Below, piece after piece: positions 52,693 through 62,738 of a DNA stretch of 64,000 bases (position 1 is its first letter; each line of letters begins with the position of its first letter). The translations under genes were made by a program, and so were the position numbers. The notes under the pieces were generated by a model, which saw only the letters and a program-made list of their open reading frames with translations, did not search any database and was not told the DNA's origin. Source of the stretch: Paenibacillus artemisiicola (GTDB taxonomy: Bacteria; Bacillota; Bacilli; Paenibacillales; Paenibacillaceae); assembly GCF_017652985.1 (NCBI RefSeq), contig NZ_JAGGDJ010000015.1, positions 1 through 64,000 on the forward strand. Reading direction: 5' to 3'.

Positions 52693-53364
52693 TTGTTTCA
52701 AATCATGCTCGTGGAAGACGACGCGGACATTCGGGCCATCGTGGCCGCCACGCTGCGCAAATGGCAGTACGACGTCTTCGAGCTGACCGCGTTCGAAGAC
52801 GTGAAGCGCGAATTCGAAGCCCGGCGCCCGCATCTGATCCTGCTCGACATCAACCTGCCGGTGTACGACGGCTTTTACTGGTGCCGGCAAATTCGCGGCG
52901 TGTCCAACGTGCCGATCATCTTCCTTTCGTCCCGCGGCGGCAACATGGACATCGTCATGGCCATTCATATGGGCGGCGACGATTTCGTGCAAAAACCGTT
53001 CGAACTCGAGATTCTCGTCGCGAAGGTCAATGCCCTGCTGCGCCGCAATTATACGTACCAGGAAGAGAGCCTGCAGCTCGTTCATCGCGGACTTCGGCTC
53101 AATCTGTCCAATTCCTCCGTCGATTACGAAGGCAGAACGGCGGAGCTCTCCCGCAACGAGTTCATCGTCCTCGGCGTTCTGATGCGGAAGGCCGGGACGA
53201 TCGTGTCCCGCGACGACCTCATGCAGGCGCTGTGGCGCGACGACCAATTCATCGACGACAACACGCTGACCGTCAACGTCAACCGCCTCCGGCGCAAAAT
53301 CGCCGAGCTCGGCCTGGACGGCTTCATCGCGACCCGCAAAGGAATGGGGTATATCGCGGAATGA
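52693..53364 (+). CDS. OmpR-type response regulator, BceR-like
   Basis: 223 residues. Receiver: DD pair in LVEDDADIR, phospho-Asp in LILLDINLP and Lys in FVQKPFE; C-terminal winged HTH ends RRKIAELGLDGFIATRKGMGY. TTG start with AAGGAGG nine bases upstream. Overlaps the kinase gene by ATGA. BceR-like by its partner kinase and the BceAB-type transporter 1.2 kb away. Confidence 0.88.
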   Translation: MFQIMLVEDDADIRAIVAATLRKWQYDVFELTAFEDVKREFEARRPHLILLDINLPVYDGFYWCRQIRGVSNVPIIFLSSRGGNMDIVMAIHMGGDDFVQKPFELEILVAKVNALLRRNYTYQEESLQLVHRGLRLNLSNSSVDYEGRTAELSRNEFIVLGVLMRKAGTIVSRDDLMQALWRDDQFIDDNTLTVNVNRLRRKIAELGLDGFIATRKGMGYIAE

Positions 53365-54365
53365 ACGTGCTGCGCTTCCTTCGCTACGAACGGCCGTACA
53401 TCCTGCTCTGCGCCGCGACGTTCGGACTCGTCATGCTGATCTGGTACGCGGAGCCGGGCAGCCGGCTGCGATTCGAAAGCCTCGTCTACGTCGTCGTCCT
53501 GCAATCGCTGCTCATGGCCGCCTTCTTCGGCTACCGGTATTATCGCAGCGCGCAGGCGGTCCGGACGCTGGCCGGCGAAGACGGCGAACCGCTCTCGCTC
53601 GAAGCCGAAGCGTACCGGGACCTCGTCGAAGAGATGGAGCGCGGCCACATCCGCGCGCTGAACGAGGTGCACGCGAGGCAGAAGGAATACTATGATTTCA
53701 TCGTGTCCTGGTTCCACGAGGTGAAGACGCCGATCTCCGTCCTGCGGCTCATGCAGCAGACCGAGGTGGAGCCGCGCACGCTCGAGGAACAGCTCACCCG
53801 CATCGAACAGTACGTCGATCAGGCGCTCTACTACGCCAAGCTGGACAACTTCAACCAAGACTACGAGCTCGTCAACTGCGACTTGGAGCCGCTCGTCAAG
53901 GAAGTCGTCAGAGGCAGCGCCAAAGCGTTCATCGCCAAAAGAATCCGGCTGTCCCTCGACGTCGGCCCGGCGATCGTGCAGAGCGATTCCAAGTGGCTGC
54001 CCTATATTCTCGGCCAGCTGCTGTCGAACAGTCTGAAGTACACGCCGGTCAGCGGCGAAGTCCGCATCGCGGCGGAAGCGGACGACAAGGAGAAGCGGCT
54101 CGTCATCCGCGACAGCGGCATCGGCATCGAACCCCGCGACCTGCCGCGCATCTTCAACCGCGGCTTCACCGGCACGAACGGGCGCATCCATATGAAATCG
54201 ACGGGGATGGGCCTCTATCTCGCCCAAGAGCTGTCGAAGAAGCTGGGCCATTATATCACGTGCGTCTCGGAACTCGGCCGGTTCACGGAAATGACCGTGC
54301 ACTTCCCGCGCAGCCACGACCCGTACCGGGAGATGCTGCAGCCTTCTTCCGCGGGGGTCGAATAG
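53361..54365 (+). CDS. Intramembrane-sensing histidine kinase, BceS-like
   Basis: 334 residues, two membrane helices with almost no extracellular loop (about residues 13-60). H-box WFHEVKTPISVLRL, N-box LSNSLKYTP, G-boxes DSGIGI and GMGLYLAQEL. Such kinases sense flux through a BceAB transporter, not the drug directly. Start overlaps the regulator stop (ATGA). Confidence 0.9.
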   Translation: MNVLRFLRYERPYILLCAATFGLVMLIWYAEPGSRLRFESLVYVVVLQSLLMAAFFGYRYYRSAQAVRTLAGEDGEPLSLEAEAYRDLVEEMERGHIRALNEVHARQKEYYDFIVSWFHEVKTPISVLRLMQQTEVEPRTLEEQLTRIEQYVDQALYYAKLDNFNQDYELVNCDLEPLVKEVVRGSAKAFIAKRIRLSLDVGPAIVQSDSKWLPYILGQLLSNSLKYTPVSGEVRIAAEADDKEKRLVIRDSGIGIEPRDLPRIFNRGFTGTNGRIHMKSTGMGLYLAQELSKKLGHYITCVSELGRFTEMTVHFPRSHDPYREMLQPSSAGVE

Positions 54366-54525
54366 ACGCGGCCCCCGCACGGCCGGCTGGCCGAAGCCGA
54401 CGGCCTCGTAACCGAATCCGCGAGGCCAAAGCCGATCGCGGCGCCGTACGCAGGGCAGCGGCGATACGCCGCAAGCATCCCCGGCTGGTGGCCCCACGGC
54501 GACTGCGCGCCATGCAAGGGAACGA

Positions 54526-54571
54526 CGCCAAACACCCCGGGAGACGAAGCCGTCTCCCGGGGTGTTTGGCG
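54526..54571. terminator. Very strong bidirectional terminator
   Basis: Perfect 21-bp stem beginning CGCCAAACACCCCGGGAGAC around AAGC, between convergent bceS-like and bceB-like genes. Confidence 0.85.
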
Positions 54572-54572
54572 C

Positions 54573-56537
54573 TTATGCCGACCGATTCGCGATCCGGTAA
54601 TACAGATTGGCGGACGCGAGATAGAAGCCGGCATAGATGAGGAAGTAGAGCGCGATGATGCCCCACACCATGCCCTTCAGATTCGGAAAATCCTGCACGG
54701 AATCCAGAATGTACGTCTTGATGATCAGCCAGCTGTTGATCAGGCCCGGCAGCAGCGGCAGGGCGAAGACGAACAGCAGCTGCTTGCGGATGACGCTCAT
54801 CATCTCCCGCTTGCCGACGCCGAGCTTGCGGAGAATCGCGTACTGCCGCTGCGCCTCCGTCGCTTCGCGCAGCTGCTTGAAGTAGATGACGCCGGCCAGG
54901 GCGAACAGCGCGATCAGCGCCAGGAACGCGCTCGCGAACAGCAGCAGCGAAGAGCCTTCGATCTGCTTGGAGTAGACGTCCGCGAACGACGAATAGTACG
55001 TGCCCGGCTCCTTCGTGACGATCGCGTGCAGCCGCTTCGACAGCTCCTCCGCGTTGCCCGCGTCCGCGATATCGTAGATGATGTAGCTCGCCGTCTCCGC
55101 GCCCTCCTTCAGCTCGGCGTACTTCGCGTCGGAGACGACGAGCAGCGCGGGCTTCTTCACCATCGACGTGACGGGATCCGACGCCCAGCCGAGCAGCGCG
55201 TAATCGCGCTTCTCCGTCAGCTTGAGCGTCGTCTCCGACGCGGCGCGAACGGTGAAGCGGGCGCCGCCGTCCGGCATCGTTTCCGGGAAGTCCATCCCTT
55301 GGGACAGCGACACGGCTTGGTCGCCGTCCAGCCGCACCGGTTTGCCGTTGTCATGCCGGGCCGCGACGATCGCGTTATAGTCCGACGCCGAGGCGAGCAG
55401 GACGCCCGGAAAGAAGTATTCCGGATTCTCGAACGCGACGCCGGGATCCGTCACGGCCTCGGCGCGGAGCAGGGTCAAGGCGCGCTCGTCTTCGATGCCG
55501 TGCCCCGAAGACGCGATGGCCCCCTTCACGTCGTCGTCGACGGCCTTGCTCTTCGACTCGTACGCGACGTCGTTCGGCAGATTGCGGCCGACCGCTTCGA
55601 ATTGCACGGAGTAATTGATGGACACGAAGCACATGAGCAAGATCAGGACGGTGCTGAACAGCGAGATGAACGACAGGTTGAGCGTATTGCCGCGGATCTG
55701 GAACCGGATCGAGGACGACCACAGCACGGTATTGCCGCCGAAATACCGCTTTCCCCGGCTCAGCCGCAGCAGCAGCCAGCCGGCGAATTGGCGGATGAAC
55801 AAGTACGTCCCGGCGATGATGCCGACCGCGCAATAGATCATCGACGCCGACGCGTAATCCGTCCAGAAAACCGACTGCTTGCCGCTGCCGATGACGACGA
55901 TCGACGATCCGAGCAGCAGGACGGCAAGCATGGCCAGAACGGCCGACGTCTTGACCGGCTTCTCGGTCTTCTCCCGCGCCCGGAACAGGTCGATCAACTG
56001 CACGCGGGAGAGCAGCAGGTAGCTCTGGACGGCGATCGCCGCCGTCAGGACGACGAACATCCCGATCGTCGCGAGGATGGCCGGCACGGGGAACGACAAC
56101 GACACGACCTGGTCGTATTCCATCAGATTCATCAGCAGCGAGCCGAAGATTTTGGACAGCAGCCCGCCCGCGAGTCCCCCCGCGACGAGCGCGGCCGCGC
56201 CGAGCGCCAGCGTCTCGTACAGCAGCATGAGCAGCAGATGCCGCTCGTTCATGCCGTAGAGCATGTACAAGCCGAGCTCCTTTTTGCGCTGCCGGATGAA
56301 GAACGAATTGGCATAGAGCACGAACAGGACGATGAACGCGACGATGACGACGGACGCGATCGCGAAGCCGGTTTGAAAGTTTTGCCGGTTCTCGAGCGCG
56401 TCCAGGATATCGCCGTTGTACATGACGGACGCGAAGGAGAAGAAGATCATGACGCCGATAACCATGGCGAGCAAATAGATCGTATAGAGCCCGAAGCTGC
56501 GGCGTACGTTCTTGAGCGTCAGTTCCAGCAGGCTCAT
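54573..56537 (-). CDS. BceB-like ABC transporter permease
   Basis: 654 residues, ten membrane segments with the FtsX arrangement and the large extracellular domain (about residues 310-530) between segments 7 and 8 that marks BceB permeases. FFIRQRKKELGLYMLYGMN is the family signature. Confers peptide-antibiotic resistance with the ATPase and signals to the kinase. Start overlaps the ATPase stop (ATGA). Confidence 0.9.
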   Translation of the reverse strand: MSLLELTLKNVRRSFGLYTIYLLAMVIGVMIFFSFASVMYNGDILDALENRQNFQTGFAIASVVIVAFIVLFVLYANSFFIRQRKKELGLYMLYGMNERHLLLMLLYETLALGAAALVAGGLAGGLLSKIFGSLLMNLMEYDQVVSLSFPVPAILATIGMFVVLTAAIAVQSYLLLSRVQLIDLFRAREKTEKPVKTSAVLAMLAVLLLGSSIVVIGSGKQSVFWTDYASASMIYCAVGIIAGTYLFIRQFAGWLLLRLSRGKRYFGGNTVLWSSSIRFQIRGNTLNLSFISLFSTVLILLMCFVSINYSVQFEAVGRNLPNDVAYESKSKAVDDDVKGAIASSGHGIEDERALTLLRAEAVTDPGVAFENPEYFFPGVLLASASDYNAIVAARHDNGKPVRLDGDQAVSLSQGMDFPETMPDGGARFTVRAASETTLKLTEKRDYALLGWASDPVTSMVKKPALLVVSDAKYAELKEGAETASYIIYDIADAGNAEELSKRLHAIVTKEPGTYYSSFADVYSKQIEGSSLLLFASAFLALIALFALAGVIYFKQLREATEAQRQYAILRKLGVGKREMMSVIRKQLLFVFALPLLPGLINSWLIIKTYILDSVQDFPNLKGMVWGIIALYFLIYAGFYLASANLYYRIANRSA

Positions 56538-57286
56538 CGCGGCTTTCCTCCCAGCAGGCTCTGGGTTTCGAGAATGCGGTCGTAGAACGCGCGCTGCTGC
56601 TGCTCCCCGGCGTACAGCTCGTTCACGATCGCCCCGTCGCGCAGGAAGATGACCCGCTTGCAATAGCTCGCCGCATAGACGTCGTGCGTCACCATCAGAA
56701 TCGTCGCGCCGAACTTGCGGTTCAGCTCCGCTAGCTCTTCCAGCAGCTGCGTCGCCGACCTGGAATCGAGCGCGCCGGTCGGTTCGTCCGCGAAGACGAT
56801 CGCCGGCTTCGTGATGATGGCGCGGGCGCAGGCCGTCCGCTGCTTCTGTCCGCCGGACAGCTCGCTCGGATACTTGTCCAGCAGGTCGGCGATGCGCAGC
56901 GCCTGGACGATCGGCATGAGCCGCGCCTCCATCTCCCGCGGGTTCACCTTGCGCAGCGACAGCGGCAGCAGGATGTTTTCCTTAACCGTGAGCGTGTCGA
57001 GCAGGTTGTAATCTTGAAAAATAAACCCCATCCGGTTTTGCCGGAACCGGCGCAGCTCCTTCTTGCCGAGCGCGAGCAGCGACTGCCCCTCCAGCCAGAC
57101 GTCGCCGCCGGTAAATCGGTCGATCGTCGACAGCACGTTCATGAGCGTCGATTTGCCGGAACCGGACGGTCCCATGACGGCGGTAAATTCGCCGTGCGCA
57201 ACGGTGAGATCGATGTTTTTGAGAACCGTCGTCTTGCCGTAAGCTTTGGAAATGTTTTCGGTGCGGATGATTGCGGCCGCGTTCAT
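56534..57286 (-). CDS. BceA-like ABC transporter ATPase
   Basis: 250 residues. Walker A GPSGSGKST, Q-loop IFQDYNLLDTLT, signature LSGGQKQR, Walker B IVFADEPTGALD, H-loop VTHD. LolD/BceA subgroup. Forms an operon with the permease gene by 4-base overlap. Confidence 0.92.
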   Translation of the reverse strand: MNAAAIIRTENISKAYGKTTVLKNIDLTVAHGEFTAVMGPSGSGKSTLMNVLSTIDRFTGGDVWLEGQSLLALGKKELRRFRQNRMGFIFQDYNLLDTLTVKENILLPLSLRKVNPREMEARLMPIVQALRIADLLDKYPSELSGGQKQRTACARAIITKPAIVFADEPTGALDSRSATQLLEELAELNRKFGATILMVTHDVYAASYCKRVIFLRDGAIVNELYAGEQQQRAFYDRILETQSLLGGKPR

Positions 57287-57406
57287 GGCGTTCCCTCCCT
57301 TTCGCTACCTCTACTATAGTCGGGAACGATGTCCCGCATCCATTGAAGAAGGGCTTCGCAAGGTGACGGTTTTGTCACGTTGGCCTCATTCGCGAGGACG
57401 GAGCGA

Positions 57407-58012
57407 TCAGGCGTCGAGCGCGCGCTTCATCGCTTGCAGCTTGTCCTCCCAGAACCGCCGCATGACTTCGCGCACGTAGACGTCTTCCAGCATTTCCTGA
57501 TGGACGGATACCGTCGTCCCGCCGGATTTGGCTTCAAGCGTATAGATTTGCAGCCGCGAAGCCGGCTCCCACGCCGGTCTTCTCCATGTCAGCCGCAGCT
57601 TGCGCTTAGGCTCCGCGACCGCGATCGTCCCGCCGCCCCCTTCTTCCGTCTCGTACGTCTCGCCGGCCTCCCAGCGCATGTCCGCTCCGGCGCCGATCCA
57701 CTTCGGCAGCCCATCGGCGGACGTCAAATACGCCCATGCTTGCTCCTTCGGCGCGCGCAGCGTCCGGCGCAGGCCGATCTGCACGCCCGCGTCCTTGGTT
57801 ACCCCGACGGGGATTCGACCGAGCAGCTGCCCGTAACTGAGCGCGAGCCATTCGGCCCAGTCGTCCCCGACGGCGTAGTTGTCGCGTATATGCGCCCGGA
57901 TCCGCTCATGCGACCACGCGGGATCCACATCTCCTTGAAGCCGCGCGAGCCAGTCCTCCCACGCGGTTCCCGTCGTTTCGCGCAACGCCTGCCGATACGT
58001 TTGACCGACCAT
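57407..58012 (-). CDS. DUF4287-AHSA1 fusion protein
   Basis: 201 residues. The first 60 residues (TTGTAWEDWLARLQ, AHIRDNYAVGDDWAEWL) resemble DUF4287; the rest is an AHSA1/SRPBCC domain (LRRTLRAPKEQAWAYLTS to FWEDKLQAMKRAL). GGAGGGG before ATG 58012 decides the start. Small-molecule binding inferred. Confidence 0.85.
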   Translation of the reverse strand: MVGQTYRQALRETTGTAWEDWLARLQGDVDPAWSHERIRAHIRDNYAVGDDWAEWLALSYGQLLGRIPVGVTKDAGVQIGLRRTLRAPKEQAWAYLTSADGLPKWIGAGADMRWEAGETYETEEGGGGTIAVAEPKRKLRLTWRRPAWEPASRLQIYTLEAKSGGTTVSVHQEMLEDVYVREVMRRFWEDKLQAMKRALDA

Positions 58013-58124
58013 GCCTTCCCCTCCTCCGATTCGATTTCCCGGTTCCATTGTACACCGCGAACGCTGACAGCCGAGGTCAGCGTTTCAATCGGTTCAGGTA
58101 TTTATTCATATAGAAGCAGCCCTT

Positions 58125-59108
58125 TCATCCGGCCGGTTCGTCCGCGTATTGATGAAGGAGCGCTTCCGCGAGCTCCCGCAAGCAGCGCCGAAGCTCCGCC
58201 GGCGCCTCGACGCGGATCTGCCCGCCGAGCGACAGAAGGTAATGCGGCGCGGCGGCGTACAGGCTCTCCTCGTCGAGCCGGAAGGCGGCCGTCCGCTCCG
58301 TGCGCTCGGCCAAGGCCCGGCCGAACAGCCAGTGGGCGCACAGCTCGTCCAGCGCTTGCTGCGTGCCCGCGACGCGGACGGTGACGCCCCCGTCCGCCGC
58401 CGCGTCCCCGGCTTCCGGCGGCAGCAGGCCGTCCAGCAGAAAGGCGCCCGCCGAGAACCCCTCCGGCCGTGCGAACGCGCCGTCCGCCAGCTCCAAGCCG
58501 CGTATCCGGTCGACCCGGAAGCTGCGCAGCTCTCCGCGCAGATGGCAATAGCCGGCGGCGTACCACTTGCCCTTCCACCGCGCGAGCCCGTACGGATCGA
58601 ACCGTCTCTGCGTCAGCTCGCCGTACCGGCCCGTCGCGTACGCCATCTCGAGACTGCGGCTCCCGTCGATGGCGGTCTCGAGCAGCTCGAGCAAGCCGGC
58701 GAGCGCGGCGTCGGCCGGGCCTTGCACGACGTCCACGTACCCGCGCTGCCTCTCGAGCCGCTCGGCTTGTCCGGCATCGGCGCTGCGCTTGATCTTGCCC
58801 ACCGCCCGCTCCATCGCTTCCTCGTACGGATAGCCCGATCGCTTCGCGAACTGGATCGCGTGGAGCAGCGCCTTCTGTTCTTCCGGGTCGAAGAACAGCG
58901 GCTCCAGCTTGAACGCCTCCGTCAAATAATACCCGCCGTCCCGCCCCGTCTCCGAGACGACCGGGACCCCGGCGGCGCAGAGGCCGTCGATGCAGCGGTA
59001 CACGGTGCGCCTATGCACCTCCAGCTCCTCGGCCAGCTGTCTGGCCGTCATGCGCCTGCGGGCGCGAAGCAGCATCAGGATCGCCAGCATGTTATCGGCT
59101 TTGGACAT
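58125..59108 (-). CDS. WYL-domain transcriptional regulator (YafY-like)
   Basis: 327 residues. HTH_11: RARRRMTARQLAEELEVHRRTVYR; WYL domain with GLARWKGKWYAAGYCHLRGELRSFRVDRI; WCX C-terminal domain. GGGGGA decides ATG 59108. The following AHSA1-type gene 112 bp away on the same strand may be its target. Confidence 0.88.
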   Translation of the reverse strand: MSKADNMLAILMLLRARRRMTARQLAEELEVHRRTVYRCIDGLCAAGVPVVSETGRDGGYYLTEAFKLEPLFFDPEEQKALLHAIQFAKRSGYPYEEAMERAVGKIKRSADAGQAERLERQRGYVDVVQGPADAALAGLLELLETAIDGSRSLEMAYATGRYGELTQRRFDPYGLARWKGKWYAAGYCHLRGELRSFRVDRIRGLELADGAFARPEGFSAGAFLLDGLLPPEAGDAAADGGVTVRVAGTQQALDELCAHWLFGRALAERTERTAAFRLDEESLYAAAPHYLLSLGGQIRVEAPAELRRCLRELAEALLHQYADEPAG

Positions 59109-59313
59109 ACGCGCCTTCCCCCATTTCTTTCCTGCGAAATCTCCGGTTGAACCCACCATAGGCGCGCCGGCGCGTCGTGTCAAGGGCGGCCCCCTTATTC
59201 TTCCATGCCAAAAAGCACCGGTCCGCGGGAAAAGGTCCGATGCTCTTCGGCCGATCGGGGACGGCTCGCCGGCGCCGAAGCGTTAAGACGGCCATCCGGC
59301 GCCCGGCCGCGCC

Positions 59314-59913
59314 TTAATCCGCTCCGCGCCGCAGGATAATGAAGTCCGCCGACGATTGCGCCTTGAACCGCTGCGGGATGATCTCGTGCACGAAGTAATC
59401 CTGAAACGCCGCCAGATCGTGAAATACGTCGCGGTCCCGGATCGTCTCGACGACCTGCGGCTCGTCGCCGCGGGTCAGCCGCGTGTAGAGCACGACGACC
59501 TCCGGCCGCGGACCGAACAGATCCTTCAGCGTCGCCCGGTAATCCGCTTCGTCCGTGATATGGTACAGCACGTCGAGGCATACCGTCATGTCCGCCTCCA
59601 GGAAGCCGCGGTTTACGAGCAGCCCCGGCCGGTACAGCATGAAGCTCTTGGATTCGTCGGAGGCGAACCGCTCCGCGCACATCCGCACCGCCGACGCCGA
59701 GACGTCGAGGCCGAGATAGCTCGGATAGCGCATGAGCCGCAGCTGATTGCCGTCGCCGCAGCCGAATTCGACGACCCGCCGCGCGTTATACCGGGCGACG
59801 AGCCCATTCACGACCTCCGCCTTGAACGCGGCCAGGTCCCCGAACGACCCGCTCCCCGACGTCGCGCCGCCTTTATAGGCGTCTTCCCAATACCGGATAT
59901 AATCGAACGTCAT
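59314..59913 (-). CDS. SAM methyltransferase 1 of glycosylation operon
   Basis: 199 residues. Motif I VVEFGCGDGNQLRLMR and YLGLDVSASAV. Last gene of a three-gene unit (GT2 60616, methyltransferase 59927, this gene), 13 bases after its neighbour. Likely methylates a surface sugar, by context. Confidence 0.82.
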   Translation of the reverse strand: MTFDYIRYWEDAYKGGATSGSGSFGDLAAFKAEVVNGLVARYNARRVVEFGCGDGNQLRLMRYPSYLGLDVSASAVRMCAERFASDESKSFMLYRPGLLVNRGFLEADMTVCLDVLYHITDEADYRATLKDLFGPRPEVVVLYTRLTRGDEPQVVETIRDRDVFHDLAAFQDYFVHEIIPQRFKAQSSADFIILRRGAD

Positions 59914-59926
59914 GGCTCCTCCTTCG

Positions 59927-60619
59927 TCATCGCGCCCCGGGCTTCAACAGCAGCGCCCGGAAACAGTACAGCCGCCCCCACAGGTCGGACGTGACGGCGT
60001 CCGCCGGCAGCGCATCGTCGAACGCTCCCGCGAACTCGAATCCGCTCGCGAGCGCCGCCGCGCGGAACCGGCCGAGATCGACCGTCGGATAATCAAACGT
60101 CAGGACGAGCTTCCCCCGCGGCTTCAAGGTCCGGAAAAACTCGCTAAGCGCCGCCTCGAAATCGGCCGGGGACAAATGCTCCAGCACCGAAATGCAGAAT
60201 ACCGCGTCGAAATGCGCCGCGGGGTACGGCAGCGCCGCGATGCTCGCCCGCGCCAGCCGCAGCCGCCCGAGGCTTCCCGTCCGCATGAGCGTCTCCGCGG
60301 CGCCCTTGCCGAAATCGCGGACCACGTCCAGCGCGATCTCCGTCTCGGACGCGATGCGCGGGTCCCAGTCGCACGCGTGCGCTTCCCCGCACAGATCGGC
60401 CAAATAGAACTTGAACGGGTGCGAGATTCCGCACGCCGCGTCCAGCACGACCGCTTCGGGCTCCGCAAAGCCCGCGCACCAGGCGTATTCGTACGGCCGG
60501 CTCCACCACGGCGCGGGAAGCGGGAACACGAATTCGGCCGCGCCGGGATCGCGTTCGGTGAAAAACCGCGACGATGCCGCGTCGCCCGCGGCCTGCCGTT
60601 CGCTTGCGCGATCGTTCAT
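59927..60619 (-). CDS. SAM methyltransferase 2 of glycosylation operon
   Basis: 230 residues. VLDAACGISHPFKFYLADL is motif I; ISVLEHLSPADFEAALSEF is the motif after the acidic loop. Overlaps the upstream GT2 gene by 4 bases (ATGA), so translation is coupled. Confidence 0.85.
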   Translation of the reverse strand: MNDRASERQAAGDAASSRFFTERDPGAAEFVFPLPAPWWSRPYEYAWCAGFAEPEAVVLDAACGISHPFKFYLADLCGEAHACDWDPRIASETEIALDVVRDFGKGAAETLMRTGSLGRLRLARASIAALPYPAAHFDAVFCISVLEHLSPADFEAALSEFFRTLKPRGKLVLTFDYPTVDLGRFRAAALASGFEFAGAFDDALPADAVTSDLWGRLYCFRALLLKPGAR

Positions 60620-61743
60620 CGGGCCACCTCCTCGCGCGTCTCGGCGTCCGCAGGCGCCGCTTCGCCGCCGGACCGGCGCAGCACGCCTTCCAAATACGTC
60701 TTGTTATGCAGGACCGCGGCATCCGACGGCCGGTGCGCCCGCGCGATTTCGTTATGCGCGTACGCCCGCTCGTAATCGCCGAGCTTGTCGTAGCAGACGC
60801 ACAGCTGCAGATGGGGCAGCCAGGTCGCGCACGCTTTGTTTTGCAGCGACCACGCCCGTTCGGGCTTCGGCGCGTTCAGCGCCGCTTCGTACCAGTAGGC
60901 CGCGATGCCGGGGCCGCCCCGCTGCAGATGCCAATAGCCGATGCGGCAGCAAAAATCCGGCCGCGGGCTGCCGTAGCGGAAGGAACGGAGCGCGGCTTCC
61001 AGCGTCCGCTCGGCCTCGCCCAGCGCGGCATGGCAATCGGACAGCTTCCCGCAGGCGGCGACGTTGTCCTCCGACCAGCCTTCCCCGGTCCCGAGAAACC
61101 GTTCGTACTGCGCGATCGCGTCTTCGTAACGCGCGTGATCGTACAATTCGTTGGCGTAATAGAACAGGTCCCTCGGACCGAACCGTTCGCCCTTCGCGAG
61201 CCGCTGCTCGTAGATGCGCAGATTCCGGTCGCAGTCATGCCGCGTGCTGGCGTGCGTGACGGCGATGTCGGAATCCAGGGAGACGCCGCGGACGTCCAGG
61301 TATTCATGGACGGCGCCGATCCAGCGGTACCCCCTCGACCGTCTGACGAGCCGGTTGCGGCGCAGCGAGCCGGTCACCGTGCCGTATTCGTCCTTCGCCA
61401 GATGGTACTCCATGGACACCGCGTCCGTCCGGAGCGGAAGCGCGCGCTTCAGCGCAAGCAGCTTCTCCAGGTCCGGCGCGAGAAAGACGTCGTCGGCGTC
61501 CAGCCAAAGGATGTACTCGCAGGTCGCCTTGCCGAACGCGAAGTTGCGCGCCGCCGCGAAATCGTCGATCCACGCGAACTCGTACACCGCCTCGGTATAG
61601 CGGGCGGCGATGGACTTGGTCGCATCGGTCGAACCCGTATCCACGACGACGATTTCGTCAACGGCGGCCTTCGCGGAATCGAGGCAGCGGGCAAGGACGT
61701 CCTCTTCGTTCTTTACGATAAGGCACAAGCTGATCGTGATCAT
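60616..61743 (-). CDS. Family 2 glycosyltransferase with TPR repeats
   Basis: 375 residues. GT-A core: ISLCLIVKNEEDVLARCLDS, VVVDTGSTDATKSIA, the DXD-type ILWLDADDVF; C-terminal half is TPR-like helices. Similar to the SPBc2/SunS-like family that glycosylates proteins or lipids in Bacilli. First gene of a three-gene minus-strand operon beside exosporium-type sequence on the plus strand. Confidence 0.88.
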   Translation of the reverse strand: MITISLCLIVKNEEDVLARCLDSAKAAVDEIVVVDTGSTDATKSIAARYTEAVYEFAWIDDFAAARNFAFGKATCEYILWLDADDVFLAPDLEKLLALKRALPLRTDAVSMEYHLAKDEYGTVTGSLRRNRLVRRSRGYRWIGAVHEYLDVRGVSLDSDIAVTHASTRHDCDRNLRIYEQRLAKGERFGPRDLFYYANELYDHARYEDAIAQYERFLGTGEGWSEDNVAACGKLSDCHAALGEAERTLEAALRSFRYGSPRPDFCCRIGYWHLQRGGPGIAAYWYEAALNAPKPERAWSLQNKACATWLPHLQLCVCYDKLGDYERAYAHNEIARAHRPSDAAVLHNKTYLEGVLRRSGGEAAPADAETREEVAR

Positions 61744-61965
61744 GCGGACGTGCTCCTCCCCGTCAAGGAATGCGCGCGGATATGCTTCTGCCGGTCCCGC
61801 CGCCCCGAGGACGCGCGGCGGGAACTGCTTGCCCGCGGCGCGCGCGGGCGGGACCGGCCGGTCGCAAAGCGGACAGCGCCTGCTTTTCCCTCTCCCGGCG
61901 CAATGAATATTACTAATTTATGGCACATACCCATCAATATTCCATGATGCGAAGGGAGTGGTGGC

Positions 61966-62738
61966 ATGACCGCGCGGCGCATTCTCATCGGCAGCCCCGT
62001 CCGTCAGCACGAAGAAACGCTCGCGTTGTTTCTTCAATCGTTGGCGAGGCTGCGCCAAGGGACCTGGTGCTGCGATTACGCTTTTATCGACGACAACGAG
62101 GATCCCGCGTCCGATGTCGCTGCTGCGGAACTTCGCGCAAGCCGCCGGCGCCGAAGGCCGTTCCTCCGTCAGGCTTCTGGAGCACGGCGAAGCTTCGGGC
62201 GCCTACCGGCGGGACGAGGTCACGCATTATTGGAACGACGGGCTGATCGCCAAGGTCGCCGGATGGAAAAACCGGTTGATCCGCCTGGCGCGCGAGGAAC
62301 GCTACGACGCGCTGTTCCTCGTCGACTCCGATTTGCTGCTCCATCCCGAAACCATGGAATCGCTGCTGGAAGCCGGGAAGCCGATCGTCTCCGCGATCTT
62401 CTGGACGCAGTGGTACCCGGGCGGCATGGCGCTGCCGCAAGTGTGGCTGAAGGATCATTACTGGCCCTGGCAAACGGACGGCGATCCCGAAGAAGCGCTG
62501 GCCGAGCAGGGGAAGCTGCTCGCGAAGCTGCGCGTTCCCGGCGTGTACGAGGTGGGCGGCTTGGGCGCCTGCACCCTCCTCTCCCGCGAGGCGCTGGACC
62601 ATCCGATATCGTTCGACCGGATACCGAACTTGTCCCTGTGGGGCGAGGATCGGCATTTTTGCGTGCGCGCCGCTTCGCTCGGACTCGGGCTCTTCGCGGA
62701 TACGCGCCACCCCGCGTTCCATATCTACCGGGACGAAC
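61966..62738 (+). pseudogene. Glycosyltransferase, frameshifted and fused at its 3' end
   Basis: Starts MTARRILIGSPVRQHEETLA and reads normally to FIDDNEDPASD near 62113; the family then continues one frame over with LLRNFAQAAG, VTHYWNDGLIAKVAG, ALFLVDSDLLLHP, FWTQWYPGG, GLGACTLLSREAL, WGEDRHFCVRAA and AFHIYRDE. One surplus base around 62105-62116 explains the shift. Family proteins end about 15 residues after HIYR; here the frame runs into a BclB-type domain instead. Function when intact: GT-A transferase for spore-surface or collagen-like protein sugars, by context. Confidence 0.8.
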
